DNA from: Nemertoderma westbladi
Lineage: Eukaryota; Xenacoelomorpha; Nemertodermatida; Nemertodermatidae
Direction: 5' to 3'
NCBI GenBank assembly: GCA_032718475.1
Contig: JAUCBJ010008487.1
Span: 1-64,000 of the forward strand
DNA: 64,000 nt
Positions 43,198-53,685 of the stretch are shown piece by piece. The position numbers and the translations under genes were made by a program. Position 1 is the stretch's first letter; each line of letters begins with the position of its first letter. A model generated the notes under the pieces. The model was not told the DNA's origin, ran no database searches, and worked only from the letters and a program-made list of their open reading frames with translations.

Positions 43198-44142
43198 TCA
43201 TACACCTAGCCAGACAGCGCCACCTTCAGAATATTTCTCCTTTAAACCCAAGTTACATGCTCTTTTGTACACGTTCTTTGCGTAGTGGAAATAACAAAAA
43301 GAAACCTCAGTAGAAGGGAAATATGTATCAATGCTGTTGCGGACTGCAGCTTCAAAGTCAATAGTAATTGACAAAGGCGGATCTCCAGTTATTTGTTCGG
43401 CTAGGAAACTGAACAGATAGCCATATGCAACTTGGGATTTACCAGGTAAAACAGCATAGACACAAGGGAGAGCCCTGTCACCACATCCCGCTTGTATCGT
43501 ATACACTTGGTAAAACATTTCTGGTGCGATCTTGAAGGTACCATCGCCAAACCAATGATCACTGGATTTAAGCAAATCAAGGCCTGCATCAGAACCATAG
43601 ATCAATACGCGTGCATCTGTGTCATCATTAACACAATTAATTAAGACACTATCATATCTTAGAAAAGGGGAACCATCGGAAGCAATCTGATAACGCTCAG
43701 CAATATCAAAGTCGGAAGTCGTGGGAGCGGGCTCGTGGTTTCCATTACCAGCTTTCAAACGGCGAATGTTCCTTTTCAAATTATCGACTGATGGGAGAAA
43801 CGGAGCAGCAGCTTCGTTCGAGACTGACGCTACAGCTGAAGATATAATTTGATGGGTTGACATCCCCTTTGAAGACATGCTACTTTCCCGTATGGCACTC
43901 TTAATAGCATGGGCTGCGGCCAGGCCAAGATCAGGTGGACCACATTTGTGGGTTCCAACGTACCCCTTAACCTCCCTAATGATGGATTCATGTACTCTAA
44001 CAGTGGCATTGCATGGTCGCTTGATGCAGATAAATCGTGATAAACAACCCGCCAAAGGTTTATGAAACCGATAGCTATAGCCATCAACGACTAAAAGGGG
44101 TTTAGACTTTTCAGTGGACAACCACTGTAACTGTTGCGACAT
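43198..44142 (-). CDS. FLYWCH zinc finger + Mutator-like (MULE) transposase fragment
   Basis: This 314-residue frame has an ATG at 44142. Residues 17-67 resemble a FLYWCH zinc finger (aromatic residues, then C44 and a THKC with H65/C67). The centre and C-terminus resemble the MULE DDE transposase: GDGTFKIAP with D200, a VYAVLPGKSQ stretch, ITIDFEAA with D262, and CYFHYAKN, a typical MULE motif. The third acidic residue and the C-terminal third are missing. The frame stops at TGA just after WLGV. The DNA at that point also reads TAG/GTGTAT, a possible splice donor, so this may be an exon of a host-captured transposase gene or a truncated transposon. Confidence 0.7.
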   Translation of the reverse strand: MSQQLQWLSTEKSKPLLVVDGYSYRFHKPLAGCLSRFICIKRPCNATVRVHESIIREVKGYVGTHKCGPPDLGLAAAHAIKSAIRESSMSSKGMSTHQIISSAVASVSNEAAAPFLPSVDNLKRNIRRLKAGNGNHEPAPTTSDFDIAERYQIASDGSPFLRYDSVLINCVNDDTDARVLIYGSDAGLDLLKSSDHWFGDGTFKIAPEMFYQVYTIQAGCGDRALPCVYAVLPGKSQVAYGYLFSFLAEQITGDPPLSITIDFEAAVRNSIDTYFPSTEVSFCYFHYAKNVYKRACNLGLKEKYSEGGAVWLGV

Positions 44143-44813
44143 TATTGCGTGTAAAAATACTCAAAATCGTGTCCAACAGTAATAAATAAACGGGAATTCT
44201 GTTTAAAGATAGCGTGTTGTAAATAATGAAATAAAAAGAAACCAGTAATTTGTAAAAATTGGAAAATTCTGGAAAATAACAAATATTCAAATGGAATAGT
44301 TTTCAGAATATATTGCTATAACAACTACAATACAACTGCTGCATTAATTTATTAGAAACCGCACTATTAGAACAATTGTCTTAACCTTATTATCCTAGAT
44401 AATAGCTGGAACTCATTCAGGGACACTTTGCTGAATTTAGATTAAAAAAACTGTACAGCCACACGATGTTCTGTTCAGCTTAAACTTTATAATATCATCA
44501 ATATTTTTGCTAATTAATATATTACAACAGTTTAGCCTAATTCTGAAATATAAATGTTTTCACAAATTTTTTTATAGTTTCAAGAAAATGCTAGCTAGTA
44601 AAAAAAACCACTAACTACACCTTAATAAATAATAATAATAATACTATTCTTGAACACTTTCCAAAAACAAAAATAAACAAAACACAGTATTTTTAAATTT
44701 AAAAAAATTCTAGCTAGTAAAAAACACTAGCTACAATAAAAAAACATATCTACCAATTTTCTATAACATTCACCATTATCAAAAAAAGCACTAAAAAGTT
44801 TCTATCAGTAACC
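44143..44813. other. AT-rich spacer with two CTAGCTAG repeats
   Basis: No gene is seen. Two copies of the A-rich CTAGCTAG family (44555-44620 and 44690-44800) match the one at the start of the window. Confidence 0.6.
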
Positions 44814-45023
44814 GGACAATTCAGTCCCGGACAATTCGGTCCCAGACAATTCGGTCCCGGACAATTCGGTCCCGGACAATTCGGTCCCGGACAATTCGGT
44901 CCCGGACAATTCGGTCCCGGACAATTCGGTCCCAAAACGCAAACTTAATGGGACCGAATTGTCCGGGACCGAATTGTCCGGGACCGAATTGTCCGGACCG
45001 AATTGTCCGGGACCGAATTGTCC
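44814..45023. repeat. Head-to-head 15-bp repeat arrays (8 + 5 copies)
   Basis: Eight copies of GGACAATTCGGTCCC (44814-44933) are followed by the 16-nt spacer AAAACGCAAACTTAAT (44934-44949). Five copies of the reverse complement GGGACCGAATTGTCC follow (44950-45023, one unit a base short). The whole can fold into a long, nearly perfect hairpin. Minus-strand frames rich in PNCPG or GTELS are repeat translations, not genes. Confidence 0.95.
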
Positions 45024-45045
45024 TGCTTCCAGCCCAAATGACATG

Positions 45046-45389
45046 CTAAAATAAGTTATTATCAGAAATACTGTATCGTCCAGTTAGTTTAGCTACGGTT
45101 TCTTTGAATTTTCCTTCGCAATATTGCCCATCTGTATCTGTTCCAGAATAATAATGCAAGTCATCTTGCGACATTAACAGCTTCACCTTGAGTTGTTCTA
45201 CAAGAAGATTTGCTAGTTCTGGCAAATTACAGTTACAGCTATCAGTAGAAGCTATTTGTGTTTCATCGTCCTCCTCAACTCGAACATTAAACCAGGCCAT
45301 CTCATCCTTATCACTCAAGCACAAAGTTTGTTCCTGATAATCTTTGTGATACACAAGTGGTGCGCCAACTGCAAATGCCAATCGCTTTC
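45046..45389 (-). CDS. Uncharacterised coding exon candidate
   Basis: This open frame of about 112 codons starts after a good 3' splice site (TTTTTTAACTTAG, AG at 45390-45391) and ends in a normal stop. It has no ATG at the N-terminus, so it is more likely an internal or terminal exon than a whole gene. It contains an acidic stretch (VEEDDETQIAS), CNCN and a LLVEQLKVKLLM helix. It may continue the frame that ends at 45427, but I could not find a donor that gives a consistent phase. The family is not recognised. Confidence 0.4.
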
Positions 45390-45426
45390 CTAAGTTAAAA
45401 AACTTTATTAATAAAGCTTGATTAGT

Positions 45427-46231
45427 TCATCTATTTGTGGTAGCTTTATCCACACAAGCAATGAAATTACTTCTCATTCCAGTAGATGCCAAAGGTGCAT
45501 GCAACAATGTAATTGTCTCTTCATTGATCCAGTCTACTGCGGCACTCATAATTTTTGGCATCTGTTTACGACCATGGCCAATGTCCCCCAAATCCAAACC
45601 ATTAATGTGTAAAAGAGATATCAGTGATTCAAAATGAATATTCGCTGCCTTAGTTTTAATAATAGTTATCATTGTACGTACTAAACGCTTCCTTATTTCA
45701 AATGACCTTGACTCTCTAAAACGCTTCTCTTCGCAATATTTCATTGCTCTGGTGTGGTTTTGTCCATGATTAGCAGCTGAGTTCCCTAACAAGTGCGACG
45801 TTAACTTAACCTTCAAACTTCGAAAATACTGAGTATTCAACGTATTGTCCCCATTGAAACCCTGGACTACCTTATCTGTATTATTTTTGCCTAGCCAAAT
45901 CCCGGTATCCGGAGCCCCCGGACCTACAGGGCAGAAATACTTTGCTGATGCCACAGGAGACATGTCTCTCCGAGGCAGTTTTGTTGGAAGATTATCCCAG
46001 CAAACGACGGAACAACGAATGACACATTCAGACCTATCCTCATCCATAGAAAAATTAAGACATGTCTCACTACAAATACGAGAAATATTTTCAAGCTTCT
46101 GCCACTTAGCAATATCTCTAACAACCTCAGGAATCCCAGAAGCTGCATATAAGTTGCACTGACTTTCCTCCTCTACTGTGGTGAGGTTCGGCCACATGTT
46201 TTTGATTTCACCGACAACAAGCGGGCATATT
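45427..46231 (-). CDS. Uncharacterised Cys/His-containing ORF, transposase-like
   Basis: The frame has 256 codons from ATG 46197 and is open about 12 codons further upstream (CPLVVGEIKN) to a stop. An N-terminal Cys-rich part (CSETC, CVIRCSVVC) is followed by a segment like zinc-finger/hAT proteins (FRSLKVKLTSHLL...H). The C-terminal half is helical (RKRLVRTMITIIKTKAAN), ending NFIACVDKATTNR. The domain order recalls proteins derived from hAT-type transposons, but I cannot name the family. It lies in the same orientation as, and 38 bp from, the 45046-45389 frame, so the two are probably parts of one gene or decayed element. Confidence 0.45.
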
Positions 46232-46429
46232 TTTTAATGCTCTGCAGAGTTTCGAAATGTTATCACTCGCAGTCCCAGTCACAGCTGTTAGTGTTGGATC
46301 AGTTTCTAAATGTGGTATGTCAAACTAGGTCTGTGACAAAGCAGTAGCCATGATTGTTTTTTTAACGTTATCAATAATGTTAATATCATTGTCATACTGA
46401 TCTGATTAGTTTGTTGTTGGCGTCCTTTG

Positions 46430-47428
46430 AGTTGGTGTGTGCTCCATTGTTGTTAGTCTTCATCCCTGGGGTGTTGGTGCTCCCGTTTTGGTCATTGGTT
46501 ATCGTTCCTGAGTAGTTGGTGTTCACTTCCGGGTTGTTTCCTGCCCCTGTGTTGTTGGCGTTTGTCCATGGGTTGGTGTTCGCCCCTGGGTTGTTGTTCG
46601 CCCGTGGGTTGGTGTTTTCCCCTGGGTAGTTGGCGTTTTTTCTTGGGTTCGTGTTCGCTCCTTGTTTCCCATTTGCCCATGGGTTGGCGTTCCCTGGGTG
46701 GTTGGCGTTCCCCTCTTGTTTGGTGTTCGCACCTGGGTGGTTCGTGTTTGCCCCTGGGTTGTTGTTGTTCACCCCTGGGTGGTTGGCGTTCCCCCCTGGT
46801 TTGGTGTTCGCCCCTGTGTGGTTGGTGTTTGCCCTTGGGTTGTTGGTGTTCGTCGGTGGGTTGGTGTTCGCCTCTGGGTTGTTAGTGTTCACCCCTGGGT
46901 GGTTGGCGTTCCCCCCTGGTTTGATGTTCGTTCCTGGGTGGTTGGTGTTCGCCCCTGAGTTGTTGGCGTTCGCCCATTGGTTGGTGTTTGTCAATAGGTT
47001 CTGGGTGTTCACCCCTGGGTGGTGGGTGTTCTCCCCTGGGTGGTTTGTGTTCGCCCACGGTTTTGTGTTCGTTCCTGAGTTGTTGGTGTTCTCCACTGGG
47101 TGGTTGGTGTTCACGCGTTGATGGGTGTTTGCCCCTGGATTGTTGTTCGCCCCTGGGTTGTTGGTGTTCACCACTGGGTGGTTGTCGTTAGCCCTTAGGT
47201 TGGTGATCTCCCCTGAGTGGTTGGTGTTCTCCCCTGGGTGGTTGGAGTTCGCCCCTGGGTTGGTGTTCGTCCCTGGGTTGCTGGTGTTCGCCTCTGACTG
47301 GTTGGTGTTCGCCCCTGTGTGTTTGGTGTTCGCCCCTGGGTTGGTGTTTTTCCTTGGGTTGTTGGTGTTCGCCCCTGGGTGGTTGGTGTTCACCACTGGG
47401 TGGTTAGTGTTCGCCCATGGGTTGGTGT
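46430..47428. repeat. G/T-rich minisatellite, ~15-24 bp units
   Basis: Units such as TTGGTGTTCGCCCCTGGG and GGTGGTTGGTGTTCGCCCC repeat irregularly for about 1 kb. On the minus strand they give an Asn-rich frame (361 codons, 46392-47477: NTNHPGANTN) and on the plus strand a VFAPGLL-type frame. Both are repeat translations with no upstream coding context. Confidence 0.85.
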
Positions 47429-48095
47429 TCGACAACGAAACACTAACAACTACATTATACAAAAAACCAACTAGCAATAAACTCCCGATTCACTACAATA
47501 GCTTCCATGATAAGAAATTACTACTATCCGTAATTCGTAGCCAACTCCTATGCATCCACCGCAGATGTAGCGAGTCTAATGACTATACCAAACTCAGAGA
47601 CGAATTCCTTGGCGAATGTCTATTCAGGCAGTACCCCCAGAACCTCCTTAACAAACTTAGACATTGGACTCCCCAAACTAGACCTAAAGACACTAACTCG
47701 AAACCCACATTTTACCTATCCACTAACCAAAAGATGAAGGGCATGTTCCAAAATACTGTACGTAGATACTCCAAAAACTACGATCTTGACATCAACATTA
47801 ATGTAGTCACGAAGAACCCCACATCACTAGGACAAATACCAACCAAAAATAAAACTCAATCGCAAACACACACAAATAACACCATAAAAGGACACGACAC
47901 TACCCCTCACGAGCCAATGACGGAAAAACACACGAAGACATACTCCTAGCTAGGCACATATACGGTTGTGGTTTAGAAAATCTACGCACCGCAACCATAA
48001 AATAATTCACAAACATACCCGAACTACTAGCGACGGAAGCTAACCTAATCTATACATACAACCCCCCACTTAACGTAGCAAGACCAGCAATCTAA
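47429..48095 (+). pseudogene. Penelope-like element fragment (RT C-terminus)
   Basis: After the minisatellite the plus frame becomes protein-like: a DNETLTTTLYKKPT motif, an SFHDKKLLLSVIRSQLLCIHRRCS segment and LFRQYP, matching the RT thumb/connector of Penelope-like elements (D..L.T.LY.KPT, then R..R.C, then RGYP). That frame stops at 47949. A second frame downstream, with one TAA, reads CGLENLRTAT and ends EANLIYTYNPPLN, like the end of a GIY-YIG-type domain. RT motifs before the thumb are absent, so the copy is 5'-truncated and decayed. It begins exactly at the minisatellite edge. Confidence 0.6.
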
Positions 48096-49975
48096 ACCCA
48101 ACGTTTTTATATAATACACCCTATATTCTATATCTTACACAACTACAGTGCCCTCTATAGCGAATTTCCGGGGTTTTTATGTGCTTTTCCACTACCTTCC
48201 TTTTTGTTTTTGTCTTGGTTTTTCTGTTTCTTGTGATTTCTTACTCTGTAAAAATTACAGCTATCATTATGTTGCATTCTACCTAACCATGCGCTTTAAG
48301 TAGATACCTCATAATCCTATGTAACCTACCTACCCTGCTAACCAGACACGCTACACGCTATTATACCAAACGTTTGTTAATATGCTTGAATCATGTTGAC
48401 ATGTTTTTTTTCTAAACTTGTTTTAATCAACATGTTATTTTAACATCTAAATAACATAATATCCAATCATGTTATAATCAAACATTTGTTGATCACGTTT
48501 TTATGATACCTAAATGTAACATGTTTTATCATGTAATTATTTAACATTTGTTTTACACGTTATTGTGTAACATAAATCATACATGTTTATTCCAGCTGTT
48601 TGTTAAATGCTACTTTGTCGTGTTGAACAAACGTCCTGCACATCATTGCCAATATGTCTTAAGGCTGTTTGAATAAACCGCCTAAAATTTACCGCCAAAT
48701 TCGTTTATAGGCCTATAAATCATGCAGCAGTGCATGCAGTACTGCAGTACATCAGTCAGTCAGTAGACACTCCACTGCCTGCCCCAGCCTACCAGCACCC
48801 ACTCAGCCACATTCTGAGAGCTTGACAGTAGTGCTGCAGGTAGGCAGTGTGTAGGCCAGCTGTTTACTGGTTTAAGTGCTGCAATAGGGTTGACCATACT
48901 CTGATACTGCCATATGTTTGTTTACTGCCGTATGCCTATCACCTATATTAACTGTTTAAGTTATTTTTAATTAAGCTTCATACTGCCTGACTGTCATATA
49001 AACTGATAAATCTTTTTATATTATACATTATATGTTATATAGGCCTACATAACATATATAATACATGTTATATAGGCCTACATAACATATATAATACATA
49101 ATACTGTAATATATGTCATATACATTATATATTATTTATGTACATTATATAGGCCTAGCAGCCTAGCCTAATTGTATTGTAATACCAGAATACAGTAATA
49201 TGTCTGTATGTAATGCAGTCAGGCAGTGCAGTGCCAGTAATTCGATGACGACGACAGTTTAGATTGGGCTCTGTCTTCCTGGCGCTGGTTGGTCGAAACA
49301 ACAGGCAAGCGGCAAGGGCTGCACTGGCAGACTGGCTGACTGGAAAAATATTATGGCCTCCTCGAAATGCCGGCCTACTACCGGTACAGCGGTACGTTGG
49401 AAAGAATTTTCGAATCCAGATCTTCTGTCAACTGTCAAGTTGGCCCACATTTAATGCGAAGGTTCTTCACTTAACAGGTTTGTATTGAACTTGAATAGGC
49501 TTCTTACACATCGTTATTTCAGTGATTCAAGTGATTAAAATCCTAATCCTGTAATCTATTTGGATCAAATAGAGGGAAAAAGCGCCGGCGGTCGGAAGTA
49601 AATTACACATGCCAGCATGCGGTCCCAGGCAGCCAGCTAAAGATACGCATCAGATTCTGGCGATGAGGTTATTATTTTACTTACTACTACTGTACTAGGC
49701 CTTGCTGTTAGGTTAGGCCAACTTGGTACTTTGGGCCGTTTATAAATCGTCAGATCGTGCATATGCTTAAACTGTAATTTAAAATAAAACATGCCTTACT
49801 CTGGCTATCTATGGTAGGTTAGTAAATGTTTGCTTTATTTTTTACTCATTTCCTCTTTATAAACCAGTCCCCAGTGCAGTGGTAATGTGAAACAGTCTGT
49901 GATGGGTTGTGGTGACTTGTGCACGTTGATCTAATTGCTCCAATGCTATATGTATATATATTATTATCATTTTAG
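48096..49975. other. Intergenic / possible 5' region of the next gene
   Basis: 48360-48660 is dense in AACATGTT, AAACGTTT and ACATTTGTT motifs, similar in style to 52960-53290. GTACTGCAGTAC (48739-48750) is a perfect 12-nt palindrome. A ~62-bp direct repeat with TATAGGCCTACATAACATAT lies at about 49028-49095. A short ATG frame (49353-49454, MASSKCRPTT...) and a CTGCAG/GTAGGC donor near 48838 could belong to upstream exons of the candidate gene, but I cannot assemble them. Confidence 0.5.
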
Positions 49976-51677
49976 GTGGAATATATGAGCGACAATGAAT
50001 CCAATCATGTTTCCAATACGATACTCACACTGATTACCCAGACAACTAACAATACGTTGATCATTGATACTCAGAGGTGAGTTGTGATACCGCCTCTCCC
50101 TCTATCTACAACCTAACCCTATTCTAAGACAACACTAAACTCTAGACTTACCTAACCAAACCCTTTCACCAAGCTACCACTATAAATCCCATGGCGATAT
50201 TTTCTCGAAATATTTTCCAGTCTCGATGTTTTATATATCGAGACGCTTTTTTATACTTTTGGAAGCAGAGACAGAAGTTGGGCGAGACAGAAGTCACAGC
50301 CACTCAAAGCTATGTTACAGCCACTCAATGCTATGTCACAGCCACTCAATGCAATGTCACAACCACTCAATGCTATGTCACAGCCGCTCAATGCTATGTC
50401 ACAGCTGCTCAATGCTATGCCATACCCACTCAACGCTATGCCACAGCCACCCAACGCTATGTCACAGCCACAGCCACTCAACGCTATCTCACAGGCGCTC
50501 AATGCCATGTCACAGCCACTCAACGCTATGTCACAACCACGCAATGCTATGCCACAGCCACCCAACGCTATGTCACAGCCACTCAACGCTATGTCACAGC
50601 CACTCAAAGCTATGTCACAGACACTCAACGCTATGTCTCAGCCACTCAACATATTGTCACAGCCACCCAACGCTATGTCACATCACAACCACCCAACGCT
50701 ATGTCACAGCCGCTCAATGCTATGTTACATCCGCTCAATGCTTTGTCACAGCCACTCAAAGCATGTCACAGCCACTCAACGCTATGTCACAGTTACTCAA
50801 CGCTATGTCACAGTTACTCAACGCTATGTCACAGCCACTCAACGCTATGTCACAACCACGCAATGCTATGCCACAGCCACCCAACGCTATGTCATAGCCA
50901 CTCAATGCTATGCCACAGCCACCCAACGCTATGTCACAGCCGCCCAATGCTATGTCACAGCCCTCAACGCTATGCCACAGCCACCCAACGCTATGTCACA
51001 TCACAACCACCCAACGCTATGTCACAGCCGCTCAATGCTATGTCACAGCCGCTCAATGCTGTCACAGCCGCTCAATGCTATGTCACAGCCGCTCAATGCT
51101 TTGTCACAGCCACTCAAAGCTATGTCACAGCCACTCAACGCAATGTCACAGTTACTCAACGCTATGTCACAGCCACTCAACGCTATGTCACAGCCAATCA
51201 ACGCTAGCCACCCAACGCTATGTCACAGCTAATCAACGCTATGCCACAGCCACTCAATGCTATGCCACAGCCACCCAACGCTATGTCACAGTCACCCAAC
51301 GCTGGCCACCCAACGCTGTGTCACAGTCACCCAACGCTGGCCACCCATCGCTGGCCACCCAACGCTATGTCACAGCGACAGCCACTCAACAATTCCCCAT
51401 TTATTTTTATTTAGGTTTACATCTAGTAGATAATTTATTGTAGATGATGAAGTCTTAGTCTAATATAATCGTAGTCCGAGCCTTATATTTTTTTAACACA
51501 TAAATAAATTAATTTTCCAGATCCAAGATACGGGAAAGTTATTCCACTTTGCTAGCGACGGATATCCTTGGTGGAACGGACTCCGGATTCAGTGATATCG
51601 ACGGATCCTTGGTGGAACGGACTCCGGATTCAGTGATATCGACGGATCCTTGGCGGAACGGACTCCGGATTCAGTGA
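49976..51677 (+). CDS. Candidate spliced gene, two exons; C-terminus in a 41-bp repeat
   Basis: Exon 49976-50076 follows a good acceptor (TTATCATTTTAG), contains ATG 49985, and ends at a strong donor (CAGAG/GTGAGT). Exon two starts after TTAATTTTCCAG at 51521. The phases match (AG|A) and the frame stays open into SYSTLLATDILGGTDSGFSD, then runs through the 41-bp repeats and stops at 51675-51677. Because 41 is not a multiple of three, successive copies are read in different frames and the third supplies the TGA. After the last repeat copy another frame gives SGFSDFDAAETE and a stop (52072), which looks like the original C-terminus. The frame is open upstream of the ATG, so earlier exons may exist. 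The protein is short, polar and not recognised. Confidence 0.5.
50296..51395. repeat. 21-bp minisatellite in the intron (~52 copies)
   Basis: The unit TATGTCACAGCCACTCAACGC repeats with variants (CACCCAACGC, CGCTCAATGC) through most of the predicted intron 50077-51520. Twenty-one is divisible by three, so long TATQRYV-type frames appear on the plus strand and CDIALSG on the minus. With donor and acceptor on either side, I treat these as non-coding. Confidence 0.9.
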
Positions 51678-52050
51678 TATCGACGGATCCTTGGTGGAAC
51701 GGACTCCGGATTCAGTGATATCGACAGATCCTTGGCGGAACGGACTCCGGATTCAGTGATATCGACGGATCCTTGGCGGAACGGACTCCGGATTCAGTGA
51801 TATCGACGGATCCTTGGCGGAACGGACCTCCGGATTCAGTGATATCGACGGATCCTTGACGGAACGGACTCCGGATTCAGTGATATCGACGGATCCTTGG
51901 CGGAACGGACTCCGGATTCAGTGATATCGACGGATCCTTGGCGGAACGGACTCCGGATTCAGTGATATCGACGGATCCTTGGTGGAACGGACTCCGGATT
52001 CAGTGATATCAACAGATCCTTGGCGGAACGGACTCCGGATTCAGTGATTT
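51560..52050. repeat. 41-bp minisatellite (12 copies) in the last exon
   Basis: Twelve units are marked by GGAACGGACTCCGGATTCAG at 41-bp steps from 51573 to 52025. One unit near 51826 has an extra C. Each unit also contains GGATCC or a variant and GATATCGAC. The first unit is the frame-encoding exon sequence itself, so the array grew from coding DNA. Confidence 0.95.
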
Positions 52051-52439
52051 CGATGCGGCTGAAACTGAATGATCAATGTAACTGAAAACTCCCCGTGACG
52101 TCCCAACATTGTTGTTTTAATTGTAATTTGTTTTATCGTAAATGTTAATTGTTGTCTATTTTACAATGTATTGCCCCGGGGTGGGTGGGTGGGGGGGGGG
52201 GGGGGGAACTGGACGCAATAAAAATTCATCCCTCTCCAGGGGAAATTCGACGCAAATAACAGATGATTTCTCTCAAAAATAAAACTGTAACCTAATCTAT
52301 TGTGCTTAGTTTATTGTTTTGGTTAAAATAATGTGCCACTGTAACCTGCTCCTTTCCCTAAATTGAGAATTTAACATTGAGGCGGGATATTAATTCGCCA
52401 AGATGAGATTTGCGTCCAGTTACCCCCCTTGTCTCCAAT

Positions 52440-52662
52440 TTTGGAACATTGAAGTGAACAGGGAAATTTTTGCAACTATTTATTATATTTCAATATTGGA
52501 TAATAATTTCCTTTGTGCTCTGATGGATAGCCCATAAAATTTTAGGAAAAGTCACAGAATCTCGGTTTTCACAACATATCTGTTTCAAAGATACAGATTA
52601 ATTTCAAAAAAATTTAAATGACCCTCACCCACCCACCCCCCCCCCCCCCAGGCCAAATAGCG
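52440..52662. mobile_element. Right-end fragment of a second piggyBac-like element
   Basis: The sequence ends in a C-run and AAATAGCG followed by TTAA (52663-52666), one base different from the AATAGGG/TTAA end at 2721-2729. Upstream it shares TTTAGGAAAAGTCA and TCTGTTTCA-like segments with 2610-2670. A G-run with GTGGGTGGG at 52180-52206 mirrors the C-run, but no TTAA-CCC left end is clear. It is probably a diverged relative with the left end lost. Confidence 0.45.
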
Positions 52663-52699
52663 TTAAAGAAGGCTGCGGTTGGTCTATATTATTACAGTT

Positions 52700-53573
52700 C
52701 AAATGGAATTTTGTTTCATTTTTGTATATACAGTACAATTTTACTTAAAGTTTGTGCAATGCAGTTCATTTGTTTAATAGGTGTTGTTGTTATTGTGAAC
52801 AATAACACTAGTTTTTAGGTGGTTAAGTTGTGCTGTACTGGCTACTACTACCTTGTGCTTAATAATATTCATGTTTTACACATAAATTATCTTCTTAATT
52901 CGAACAATTGCATACCATGGGAACAATCCGGTGGTCGAATCAATGGATGACCAAATTAGTGTAGAGAATAACGATTTACAACGTTTAAAACAAACGTTTT
53001 CTTTGCATTAAAAAAACGTATATTTCCAAGCAATTTCGAAAGAACCGACGCATGATTCACGTTAGTTACACATGCTAGACACACGTTTAATTCAAACGTC
53101 ATAAAGAACCGGCGATTGGGTAACGTTTGTTTCATGCTATTTACACGTTTACTTCTAAACGTTTATTACATGCCACCCGCTTGGACAAAATAACATGAAA
53201 ATTACCTATTTCTGGACGTGTCGCAAACGTTTTTTCAAACGTTTGCCATGTTCAATAAAAATGTGATATAAACGTTAAAATAACATGCAATTGTTATCAG
53301 GGTAATCCAATTATACCATTCAGTATGTAGACACATGACCACTCCTGGGATTTCCCTATCAACTTCTCCCAACCTTATAACCCAACCTGCAACCCTATAT
53401 TTGTACTTTAGATTGACAGCTTACAACTAACTCGGTGTATTTTCCCTATCACAATTACCTTACGTTATACAGTACATACATACACGTTAACCTTTCTGGG
53501 ATTCACCTATCAGGTATTCCCCTTTAAAACTTATATATATATATATAGACCCCACCTTTTCCTGTTAGTTGCC
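52700..53573. other. AT-rich spacer with dense AACGTTT motifs
   Basis: 52960-53290 contains many AACGTTT, AAACGTTTG and AACATG motifs in both orientations, like 48360-48660. They may be remnants of related element ends flanking the candidate gene region. No gene is seen. Confidence 0.5.
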
Positions 53574-53628
53574 AGTACATAGTCTGATGCAGACCGGTAG
53601 GTCGAATACTTTTACTATATTGTATCTC
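53574..53628 (+). ncRNA. Degenerate hammerhead-ribozyme-like motif
   Basis: CTGATG (53582-53587) is followed by a small hairpin GACC-GGTA-GGTC and then GAA, the order of a hammerhead core. After it, TAC and GTA can pair and end at TATC, resembling a cleavage triplet. Two core positions do not fit (C for the conserved A after CTGATG, T after GAA), and the outer stem is about 3 bp. Penelope-like elements often carry hammerheads, and one fragment lies 5.5 kb upstream. It is probably inactive if real. Confidence 0.25.
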
Positions 53629-53685
53629 TACCTAATATAATATATCCAGCTAAAGACCCTCAATACTTTATTTTTTATATTATCT

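Noticed and set aside
44750-45044. PNCPG and GTELS repeat peptides on the minus strand
   Set aside because: They are translations of the 15-bp palindromic arrays.
46392-47477. 361-codon Asn-rich protein
   Set aside because: It is a translation of the G/T-rich minisatellite with no non-repetitive part of its own.
50191-51207. 338-codon TATQRYV protein and overlapping frames
   Set aside because: These come from a 21-bp repeat inside a predicted intron, with several competing frames.
52145-52206. Left end of the second TTAA element
   Set aside because: TTAA is present at 52145 but is followed by TTGTTGTC, not CCCTATT. Only the right end is supported.
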